Assembly (NCBI GenBank): GCA_963565915.1
Contig: OY751494.1
Coordinates: 3,968,001 to 4,032,000, forward strand
Direction of reading: 5' to 3'
DNA: 64,000 nucleotides
Source: Entoloma clypeatum
Taxonomy: Eukaryota > Basidiomycota > Agaricomycetes > Agaricales > Entolomataceae
The notes beneath the pieces were generated by a model. That model searched no databases. It saw nothing but the letters and a program-made list of their open reading frames with translations, and was not told where the DNA came from. How positions within the stretch are numbered: the stretch's first letter is position 1; each line of letters opens with the position of its first letter. Positions 56,110 to 64,000 of this stretch are shown here, piece after piece. The translations under genes were made by a program, and so were the position numbers.

Positions 56110-58041
56110 GTGGCACGTCTCGCATCCCACTCAATGGCAATGTATGAAGACAATCTGGAACGGATACGGAAACATCTCCATGAGTATGCGCAACCATTGT
56201 GCAAGAAAGCAAGCGAGACACCCTTACCTCCATTGCGGGCAATCAACCATGAGATCCCTCTGATTGATCCTGGAAAAATATATCCGTGGCATCCAGCCAG
56301 ATGTCCCGAAGCTCTTCGTGACCAGTGGACCGAAAAGCGCGATGCATACATCAAGTGTGGCCGCTGGAAGGTAACGAGCAGCGGCAATACTGTCCCTATG
56401 CTCTTGATCCATAAACCAAGCAAAGCAAATGAGCCACTATGCCTTCGCACAGTTGTGGACTTGCGTGCGCGGAATGCAAATACCCACAAAAGGTCATCCC
56501 CCCTGCCTGATATTGATGGTATCTTGTGCAGGGCAGCACACGCACGCTATCGGACTATCCTTGATGGCCAGGATGCCTACAAGCAGATTCATGTCGTGCC
56601 CAAGCATGGTGACAGAACCACAGTGACTACTCCTGATGGAAATATGGTCAGTAATGTCATTCAGATTGGTGATTGCAATGCACCAGCCATGTACCAGGCA
56701 TTGATGAACCATATTTTCTCACCGTTTATTGGTCGGTTCATGGATGTATATCTCGATGATATTATCATCTACTCCAGCACCCTAGAGGATCATATCCATC
56801 ATGTTAAGTTGGTCGTGGATGTACTCCGTAGGGAAAAGCTTTACCTTAGCGAAAAGAAGCTTCATTTTCTCTGTCGAGAAATGAAGGTCCTCGGTCGTAT
56901 AATCGACAACAAAGGTATTCGGATGGACCCAGACAAGGTAGATGCCTTAGTTCGCTGGAAGACACCCACTAATCGCGACTTGCTTTGCGGATTCCTGGGT
57001 GCCGCTGGTTACCTTGCCGACGATATTGATCGTGTTCGTGTACCTATGGGAATCCTTCATGGGTTAACTGGCGATACAGTTCCATTTAGATGGGAATATA
57101 CACACCAACAAGCATTTGAGGACATCAAACGCCTTGCTTCAGCATGCAGGGATCATCACCGGAAGCCACTGAGCTATGGGGCTCACGCCCCGCCAGTAAA
57201 TGTGGTAACCGATGGCTGCAGAACGGGTGTCGCAGGAGTTGTGAGCCAGGGTGAAGATTGGCGAACAGCGGAGGTAGCAGTGTTCTTCTCAGCAAAGTTA
57301 AATTCGGCACAGCAGAACTATCCCGTCCATGAGATAGAAATGCTTGCAGGGGTTGAAACGATGCTTCGTTATCGTGATATCCTGCAGGGTGTCAAATTTA
57401 AGTGGTATACCGATCATAAAGGGCTGGTACACTTACTTCAGCAGAAGAATCTGTCAGGCAGACAGGCGCAGTGGTTGGAAAAGATCGCTGAGTTTGATTT
57501 TGAAATAGTATATGTTCCTGGAGTTGAAAACATCCTTTTGGATGCTTTGTCACGCCTATATGCATATGATGAGCCGGGAACAGTTTGCGCACGTAGCGAA
57601 TACACCTACCACGATGTCATCAACAATGACTCACTGGGGGAAGCCCTTGTCTCAATGCCGGTCCTTGTAGGGATGGAAGGTGAGAGCGTGAGTATGCCCA
57701 GTGGGCCGTCATCGGCGGTGGCTGATAAGTTGGCTCAGTCCAGACCCATCACTGTGTCTGACAGAAGTCAGGGTGCAAATGTTGAGGGCGTGTCTAGGCT
57801 GGAGGGCGTGTTTTCGCCAAGTAACATGGAGGCCCACCCCCGTTCGGACACGTCGCCGGTGACAATGATGGTGTACACAAAAAGTCGTTGTGGTCGGCCA
57901 AAAAAAGTGGTGCTGCCTGCTGAAACTGGCAGGCCCGAGACGTCCACCGAGTTTGCTGCTCGCATGTCATGGAATTTCATGCTTCGTGGCCCACGGCAGC
58001 ACGAGGAGGGTGAGACAGGACAGAGTCAACCAAAAGAATGA
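56110..58041 (+). pseudogene. Gypsy reverse transcriptase-RNase H segment
   Basis: An open stretch of 643 codons containing reverse transcriptase motifs: LRTVVDLRARN, ILDGQDAYKQIHVVP and the catalytic FMDVYLDDIIIYS (Asp pair at 56755-56760). RNase H follows with VVTDGCRTGVAGVVSQGEDW, VHEIEMLAGVETMLRY and YTDHKGLVHLLQQKNLSGRQ. The tail after about residue 470 is a variable linker. The catalytic Asp pair is intact, but the frame starts and ends at disruptions (TGA at 58039), so I call it part of a dead element. Confidence 0.88.
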
Positions 58042-58117
58042 CTTACCATCAAGTTGCCTGCTCGCAAGAAGCCGGCTGAAGCTTTTTTATCAGCGCCAAG
58101 CCACGTAGCCAAAGGGT

Positions 58118-59263
58118 GTGACCAATTTGGAAGGTATCTGGGAAAGGGAATTTTCTGAGTGTTTGCAAGCAATCAACCGTTTTGTTGAACCTTTGAATCC
58201 CATTTCCCTTGAAGAACTAATGAGTGGAGGGCGGGAGCCCATTGATTTGCTCAATAGTATCAGACATAAGTATCACCTTGACCCAGTCTTTTCAAAAATA
58301 TTGGAAAGCCCTCGAGAATTCAAAAATATTGAAGTTTCTCAAGAGGGGCTTATTCACATTAAGCTTGATGGCCGTCGCATTTTGTGTATCCCTGCGATTA
58401 TGGTTGGTAATCAAAGCACTCGAGAAGTCATTATCTCCGAGGCCCATTCATTACTTGCACATCTCGGACCACGAAAGACTCTTACCTTTTTGAGGGAACA
58501 AGTCTGGTGGAAAGATATCAGTAAGGATGTGTACGCTTTTTGTGAGTCTTGTACCACTTGCAGAAGGAGTAAGCCCAGCAACCAGAAACCTTATGGCTTG
58601 CTGAATCCTCTACCGGTGCCAACTCAACCTTGGGAAGCTATAGGCATTGATTTTATTGGTCCGTTGCCTCAATCAAAAGATTGGAACGGTACATATGACT
58701 CAATCACTGTGGTTATAGACTTGCTCACTGGAATGGTTCATTTGATACCAAGTCAAACAAATTACACCGCACGTCAAGTTGCCAAACTTGTGTTTGCAGA
58801 AGTCTACAAGCACCATGGGTTACCAAGAGCTATTATCAGTGATTGGGACTCTTTGTTCACAAGTCTGTTTTGGTCTCACCTACGCAAACTCGTTGGCTCA
58901 CAACTCAAGATGTCGAGCGCATACCATCCCAAAACAGATGGTTCAACTGAACGTGCAAATCCGACAATTGTTCAGATGATATGCCAATGCATTGGTCTGA
59001 CTCAGAAGGATTGGGTTGCGAAGCTACCTGGGATTGAGTTTGCCATTAATTCATCTCGTTCAGAAAGTACTGGATATGCTCCGTTTTTCCTTAACAATGG
59101 CCGAATGCCTCGGTCTATGATATGGAACTCTGCAGGCTCAATCAAGTACCCTGCTGTCTGCGTCTTTGCTCAGCGGTTGAAATCTGCTATCTGTTATGGA
59201 TTCGCTATCCATGGCATTGATTGCTCAGACAAGATACAAGACATAGAGGCCTTATCTTATTAA
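58118..59263 (+). pseudogene. Gypsy integrase segment, 3' truncated
   Basis: Contains the integrase zinc-binding region (HSLLAHLGPRKT.. CESCTTCRRSKP, an HHCC-type block) and the catalytic core with IGIDFIGPLPQSK (Asp), AIISDWDSLFTSLFW (Asp) and YHPKTDGSTERANP (Glu), giving the D,D,E triad. The C-terminal domain after NSSRSESTGYAPFFLNNGRM soon loses similarity (from about 59180), consistent with truncation. Confidence 0.87.
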
Positions 59264-59430
59264 TGGCCAGTTTCATCTTATCTATTGGTTTCATGCTTAC
59301 TATTCACTTTTACATCATTCGGACCCCGGCCTCCGCTTACTCACTACAGTATGGTCATCGTTACCATATCTAGATGATTACTCTCACACATCCTTGACAT
59401 CATGTTACTTATTGGACTATACTTAGATAC
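59264..59430. other. Unassigned segment between two retroelements
   Basis: This 167-bp stretch follows the truncated integrase and precedes the reversed LTR. It may be leftover 3' sequence of the first element or the original insertion target of the second. No coding frame is supported. Confidence 0.4.
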
Positions 59431-59832
59431 TGTTATGCTTAACAAACCGTTCCAAGGTTTGGGCAGAGTATGCAGGAAAGTGGAAAGGCGAAGAGCAAAG
59501 TGATTGCTAAATCTAAGGAATCTACTATAGTACAAGAGGTTTATATAGGTACTGACTATAGGCAGTAGCGGATGAGTCAGTACTGCGGAAGGCAGTGCGC
59601 ATGAGTAAGGCGACTGCGGAAGGCTATGTACAGTGAGTAAGCTGACTGCGGAAAGCGAGTCAGCGCGGGAACGAAGTATACTAAAGGGGATGACGAAGTA
59701 AGGTAGTGAGTCAGACTGGGAACCGAAGGTTGCGAAAGTAGATATTAGACATAGTGAGTTCGTAAGAGGGCGCCGCGTCGGGCCAATAAGTAAAAGATAT
59801 GATGTGGTCCTCATACCGTAGAGTCCGTAACA
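59431..59832 (-). repeat. Gypsy LTR, reverse orientation (family B)
   Basis: Read on the minus strand it starts TGTTACGGACTC and ends GCATAACA. It is a diverged copy of the LTR at 60223-60590: both share the TATA-box region (CCTATATAAACC), TTCCGCAG-containing short repeats, and the segment CTTGGAACGGTTTGTTA. On the minus strand it is immediately preceded by a purine-rich tract (GAGGAGGGGAACA), as expected for a 3' LTR. Confidence 0.82.
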
Positions 59833-59845
59833 TGTTCCCCTCCTC
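59833..59845 (-). other. Polypurine tract
   Basis: The minus strand reads GAGGAGGGGAACA-like purines directly before the TGTTACGG LTR start. In LTR elements this tract primes plus-strand DNA synthesis, so it identifies the LTR at 59431-59832 as a 3' LTR of a minus-strand element. Confidence 0.6.
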
Positions 59846-59866
59846 AAGCTCTGTGTCCTCACAGAG

Positions 59867-60222
59867 TCACTGTTCCCATCCCTCGTTGTTGCCGGGATTG
59901 GACCAGTTCGGGCTCTCCTTGAGGCTCCAATCGTATATCAACTCCTCATTGATGGCGACGGCGAGTTCAAGGCCCTTGATGGCCAGCCAAATACGTCGAT
60001 TCTCGATGACGAGGGTGCTGGTGTAGTTCCCGAGAATTTGTTTCTCTTCGGGAGTCAGGGCGACAGGGAGATTGGACAATGAATGAAGTCAGATATTCAT
60101 CTGGCAATGAAGGAGGTCGGCGAGGGAAGTTTCGAGGGCATGGATTTGGTCTCTCATGGAGAGCGCTTCGTTCATAAGGGCGGCGATGGCGGGGTTGACG
60201 TCGGTGGTGGAGGTGGAGGTAA
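59867..60222 (-). pseudogene. 3' terminal ORF fragment of reversed Gypsy element
   Basis: The minus strand reads NPAIAALMNEALSMRDQIHA, then after an in-frame stop NLPVALTPEEKQILGNYTST and RIWLAIKGLELAVAINEELI, ending near GNNEGWEQ. It is a helical, unrecognised segment that sits where family B elements carry sequence between integrase and the 3' LTR. It is cut at 60222 by the direct-orientation LTR. Function unknown. Confidence 0.5.
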
Positions 60223-60590
60223 TGTTACGGACTAACGACTACGGACGTATATGCTTACTTTTTCACTTTTACTCATCGGCCCCCGCTTACACATATCGTA
60301 TTATACTTTATTTCCTTTAGTATACTTCGCTCCCGCGCTGACTCGCTTTCCGCAGCTGTCTGACTCATTCCGCAGTCGTCTTACTCAGACGCACTGCCTT
60401 CCGCAGTTATCTTACTCAGATACACTGCCTTGCGCAGCACTGACTCATATGCTATCGCCTATAGTCAGTACCTATATAAACCCTTTGTACTATAGCTAGA
60501 TTCCTTAGATTTAGCAATCACATTGCTCTTCGCCTTTCCATCTTCCTGCATACTCTGCCCGAACCTTGGAACGGTTTGTTACGCATAACA
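60223..60590 (+). repeat. Gypsy 5' LTR, direct orientation (family B)
   Basis: 368 bp starting TGTTACGGACTA and ending TACGCATAACA, with TG..CA termini. A TATA box (CTATATAAACC) lies at about 60472-60482. Between 60337 and 60450 there are about four degenerate units of roughly 30 bp built on TTCCGCAG...TTACTCAG...CACTGCC, which look like enhancer-type repeats in U3. Gag and pol of the same element follow. Confidence 0.85.
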
Positions 60591-60599
60591 AGTTGCTAA

Positions 60600-61381
60600 A
60601 TCTCGTTAGGTTCGCCCAGAGCGAAGAGAGCAACTACCAGACGAGTCAAGACGTCGCGCTTCTTTGAAGACTTCACCAGTAACCCATTCAGCACGCCAGA
60701 AGCCCGACAGGAGGAGCTAAGTCCTCGAGACAGTATCGATTTTACGCTTATCCAGCAGTACATCGAATCGGAGATCCGTCGCATCCTACAGCAGGTGCTT
60801 GACGAAGAACTAGACAACGACGAGCATCGCCCCCACGGCGAGATAGCAGAGAGCATCCATCTTGCTCGGCAACACCAGATCGCGCGTTACAACGCCCGAC
60901 AGAACGAACTCGAAAGCTTTCGCGTTCAAGAAGGACCTCAGACAGGTCGGATCACAGAGATCAGAGAGTTTATCGGTGTCCAGACAACCGTTATCAGAAG
61001 ATTGATTAGGACGCTCACATCGAGACGTCCCAGAGCCACATCATCACGTCCTACTCGAAGCAGCAGATCTACGCCCACTTCACCATCGAAGAACAACAAA
61101 CCGAGTACAACCGTTGGGCACGAAACGAGAGACTTGACCCCTTCTCGCGACCAACAGACGCGCAGGAACAGAGATTCCTTAGAGATCTACAGAGGAAATA
61201 CCCCGAACGTTTTGCCACCGATTCCGCCGACGAGTCCCCTGACGAATTTACTTTTGACTCCGCGCAGTCAGATACCGAACAGACGCCTAGAACAGGGACT
61301 GATTTTCAACCCCTACCTATATCCCGAACCCCATCTTCATCCCAACAATCCGACACCTCTCCTACTCCGCAGGTTCTAGAC
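60600..61381 (+). other. Leader/N-terminal gag frame of family B element
   Basis: A frame without ATG reads FFEDFTSNPFSTPEARQEEL and EIRRILQQVLDEELDNDEHR up to about 61000; from about 61014 another frame, continuous with gag, reads QQIYAHFTIEEQQTEYNRWA and DLQRKYPERFATDSADESPD. Both look protein-like. A TAG at about 61011-61013 lies just before the second. Either a frameshift has occurred in this copy, or an intron acceptor (GATTGATTAG) is used, or gag normally starts at 61382. Confidence 0.45.
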
Positions 61382-62251
61382 ATGGCAGAAGCACCGACAG
61401 TACAAACAATGGATACATCCAAGATCATCAAAGATCCTGGGATGTTCAAAGACAGACACACCTTCGACGAGTGGTGGAAAGCCACCAAATTATACATCAG
61501 GTTCCAGAAGGGACTGTCCGACGATCAGAAGATTCTTGCGGTGTTATCCCGCATGATGGAAGGGTCCGGTAAACACTGGGCCAGCAACAAATTAGACGAC
61601 CTTGCCACCGATGGCGAGAACATCACCTGGTTAGGATTCTCAGATGACATCGCTACGCGATTCTCTATTGCCAACAAGTCGGCAGCGGCCAAGGCGAAAC
61701 TCGAAGTCCTGAAACAGGAGAAACGCACCATCGACGAATTCTTGGACGAATTCGAAGAGATCTTGAAGCTGTCAAACCTTGGCGAAGAAACTGGGAAATA
61801 CATCCTGGAAAAGAACGTCAACCGCAAAATTTCTGAACAAGTGGCTAGCGATGGCAAGACGTACACTGATTACGCAAAGGAGATCCGAAACAAGGGACGA
61901 CAGATGGAGGGACATGCATTAGTCATCCGAGGGGGTGGCGACACACGCACCGGATCGGGTACCACTTATGGTGGTCAAGGCAAAGCCATGGAGATCGACA
62001 AAGCAGGAGTAGCCCGTTGCTACAACTGTCAGCGCTTTGGTCACCTTGCCAAAGACTGCAAAGCCCCAAAGAAGAAAGATGGCCGTAAGTGTTTCAACTG
62101 CGACCAAGAAGGACATATTGCGCGCAACTGCCGCAAGCCGAAGAAGAACTCTGGAAAGATTAGGAAGGTGTCTGATGGAGATACCGATGATGACGATGAA
62201 ACCATCACCATAGAGACCGATGAGAAGGATTTTCCCGAAGGGTCCGATTAA
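61382..62251 (+). CDS. Gypsy Gag polyprotein with two CCHC zinc knuckles
   Basis: 289 residues, starting MAEAPTVQTMDTSKIIKDPG. The capsid part reads FDEWWKATKLYIRFQKG, HWASNKLDDLATDGENITWL and TIDEFLDEFEEILKLSNLGE. Two zinc knuckles follow: CYNCQRFGHLAKDC and CFNCDQEGHIARNC, with basic flanks, then an acidic tail. It would package element RNA into virus-like particles in the cytoplasm. The stop at 62249-62251 overlaps the pol frame, which is in the -1 frame. Confidence 0.9.
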   Translation: MAEAPTVQTMDTSKIIKDPGMFKDRHTFDEWWKATKLYIRFQKGLSDDQKILAVLSRMMEGSGKHWASNKLDDLATDGENITWLGFSDDIATRFSIANKSAAAKAKLEVLKQEKRTIDEFLDEFEEILKLSNLGEETGKYILEKNVNRKISEQVASDGKTYTDYAKEIRNKGRQMEGHALVIRGGGDTRTGSGTTYGGQGKAMEIDKAGVARCYNCQRFGHLAKDCKAPKKKDGRKCFNCDQEGHIARNCRKPKKNSGKIRKVSDGDTDDDDETITIETDEKDFPEGSD

Positions 62252-64000
62252 ACGACGCTAAGTCGCGACCCTTATCCATTAAACGAACTCGCTTGCCTGG
62301 TGCAGTTACAGACAATATAACTTATGTTATCCCTGCAAAGCGAGCCGTTGCGTCAACTAAGATTGTCAAGGGAGATAAACCTCCGAAACGACGAGAGATC
62401 AAGCTGCAAGCTCAGATCAAAACACGACGAGGACCAAAGGCCATTCGACCCGAGGTCGATAGCGGATGTGAACGCACATGTATCCATCCCAGAATAGTAC
62501 GTGAACAGAACCTTCCCACACGTGGAATAAAGCCCATATCAATCCTAAATGCGGATGGATCACCGAACCGACAACAGAAAGCAGAAAAACTTGCCGAAGT
62601 CAAGCTGGACTTGGGAACACACCAGGAAACCATGGAGGCAATGGTATTGGACATTGGGAGAACGGATATGCTTTTGGGACATGATTGGTTGGTGCACCAC
62701 AACCCTACAATCAATTGGACGACCGGCGCCGTAACATTCAACCGATGCCCATCAACGTGTCAAACCAAACACTCGGATTTCAGGGTTAACCTTAATGGTC
62801 GCAAACATCGGGTTCGCATGGTGGAAATACGAGACAAGGACGCACCCAAGAAATCAGATCAAAAATGGAAGCCCGGAGACCCCATATTGGAAGCAGTTAC
62901 TCCCACACCACCTCCCACAACCAAACGACCCTCATATGTTGAACGTTTTGCCCATCTTTTTGAAAAAGAAAACTTTGACAAGATCCCAAAGGAAAGGGAA
63001 TGGGACCACGGCATCGAACTTACACCGGACGCACCAAAGGAGCTAGGGGGAAACACGTACCCTATGACCCAAAAGGAGCAAGAAGAACTGGACGAATTCA
63101 TCGACGAAGGTCTGGCAACCGGAAAGATCCGACCGTCCAAATCACCTTATGCATCACCCTGCTTCTTCATTAACAAGAAAGACGGTTCCAAACGATTGGT
63201 ACAGGACTATCGCACGGTTAACAAATTCACGGTTAAGGACAAATTCCCACTCCCACGCATCAACGACCTCTTGGATGTATTGAAGGACGCAGTCTACTTC
63301 AACAAAATGGACATCATGTGGGGATACAATAATGTGCGGATCAAAAAGGGTGACGAATGGAAAGCCGCCTTCTTGACCAGCCGAGGATTGTTTGAACCAT
63401 TGGTCATGTTTTTCGGTCTCTGCAATTCCCCGGGAACGTTCTCTCGGATGATGGCCAGCCTATTCAGGGATCAGATCCGTCGGCGCATCTGTGTGATTTA
63501 CATGGATGACATAGTGGTTATTGGTAAAACCAAGGAAGAACTTGCCCGGAACACCGAAGAGATCTTGCAGATCCTGTCGGACAATGACTTGTTCCTAAAG
63601 GAGAAGAAGTGTCTTTGGGAAGTAACGAAATGCCCCATATTGGGATATGTCGTGGGTGAAGGACGTGTCGAGATGGAAACTGAAAAGGTGGACACAATCC
63701 GGAACTGGCGAGTACCCACATCAAAAAAGGAAGTCCAGAGGTTCCTGGGATTTGCCAATTTTTATCGACGCTTCATTGAAGGATACTCAAACATCGCAAA
63801 GCCACTCACGACACTTACGGGAAATACAGCATTCACATGGGGACCAGCGGCGCAAGAAGCATTTGAAGGTCTCATACGGGCAATCACGACAGCACCAGTC
63901 TTGGCATTGCCCAAACCGGACGGACAGTTCAGGGTTGAAACCGATGCATCGGGTTATGCAATTGGAGCGGTACTCTCACAGAAACAAGACGACAAGTGGC
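62224..64000 (+). CDS. Gypsy Pol polyprotein, 5' part (runs off window)
   Basis: The frame is open from 62224 and is -1 relative to gag, with a 28-nt overlap, as for translation by frameshifting. It has no early ATG in a typical context. Protease: IRPEVDSGCERTCIHPRIV (DSG). Reverse transcriptase: GLATGKIRPSKSPYASPCFF, INKKDGSKRLVQDYRTVNKF, YFNKMDIMWGYNNVRIKKGD, FGLCNSPGTFSRMM and the catalytic CVIYMDDIVVIGKT (Asp pair 63505-63510). The connection domain (RFLGFANFYRRFIEGYSNIA) and RNase H start (FRVETDASGYAIGAVLSQKQ) follow. Integrase is expected beyond the window. All catalytic residues seen are intact. Confidence 0.92.

Larger units (their letters stand above)
51328..59263 (+). mobile_element. 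Degenerate Ty3/Gypsy LTR retrotransposon
   Basis: The order gag (zinc knuckle), protease, reverse transcriptase, RNase H, integrase is that of Ty3/Gypsy elements. The coding region is broken by at least four frameshifts (about 53045, 54110-54220, 56100 and 58090) and nine in-frame TGA codons. It stops shortly after the integrase core with no recognisable 3' LTR, so the right end seems truncated or overwritten. Codon usage and base composition are more AT-rich than the flanking genes. It cannot encode a working polyprotein as read. Confidence 0.88.
60223..64000 (+). mobile_element. Ty3/Gypsy retrotransposon family B, 5' part (continues past window)
   Basis: LTR, gag and pol are in the order LTR - gag (two zinc knuckles) - protease - reverse transcriptase - RNase H, reaching the right window edge. 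Pol stays open for at least 1.77 kb without a stop, so this copy is much younger than the element at 51-59 kb. It seems to have inserted into an older, reversed copy of the same family. Confidence 0.88.

Noticed and set aside
1..64000. CRISPR arrays, operons, ribosome binding sites, riboswitches
   Set aside because: The genes are eukaryotic and intron-split; no regularly spaced direct repeats with unique spacers were seen.
1..64000. tRNA or rRNA genes
   Set aside because: I looked for T-loop-like GGTTCGA motifs in gaps; those seen fall inside coding sequence and lack a cloverleaf context.

Overview
This window looks like nuclear DNA of a basidiomycete fungus, most likely Agaricomycetes. Almost every gene is split by short GT-AG introns (about 45-75 nt), genes are tightly packed on both strands, and the set is purely eukaryotic (Smc5, Naa10, CDK8, TAF4, Nup192, exosome, CCT, HOPS). 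A DUF6593-type protein and a WW-domain protein of a kind I associate with mushroom-forming fungi support this. All assignments come from reading motifs and spliced frames by eye; no database search was run. Several gene models were spliced by hand and tested by frame continuity.

Bases 1-25 kb are conserved housekeeping genes: the 3' end of SMC5, RRP43 (exosome), aspartate-semialdehyde dehydrogenase, EMC6, a DUF6593 protein, TTC27/EMW1, an acidic protein of unknown role, mitochondrial uL13m, CCT8, CDK8 (Mediator kinase), CHS5 (exomer), NAA10 (NatA), TAF4 (TFIID) and VPS41 (HOPS). Many are divergent pairs with very short shared promoters; CDK8 and CHS5 start codons are separated by 44 bp.

Bases 25-42 kb hold COX23 (a four-exon gene of 85 residues), NUP192, a mitochondrial-type methionine aminopeptidase, the 3' fragment of a class V/VII-type chitin synthase, uL30m, a TMEM135-like membrane protein, eS12 and SKI8. 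Bases 41.7-51.2 kb are less conserved: a WW-domain protein, a 1335-residue low-complexity protein, an alpha/beta hydrolase and an unknown two-exon protein.

Bases 51.3-64 kb are transposable-element territory. A degenerate Ty3/Gypsy element (gag to integrase) carries frameshifts and in-frame stops that are all TGA, and no 3' LTR was found. Beyond it lies the tail of a second Gypsy family in reverse orientation (short ORF, polypurine tract, LTR), interrupted by a direct-orientation element of the same family whose LTR, gag and pol run off the right edge.

I did not find a clearly new biological system. The best leads are the chitin synthase fragment abutting the methionine aminopeptidase, the TGA-only decay of the first retroelement, the nested inverted Gypsy copies, several microexons (7-14 nt), two GC-AG introns in adjacent genes, and a few orphan proteins.
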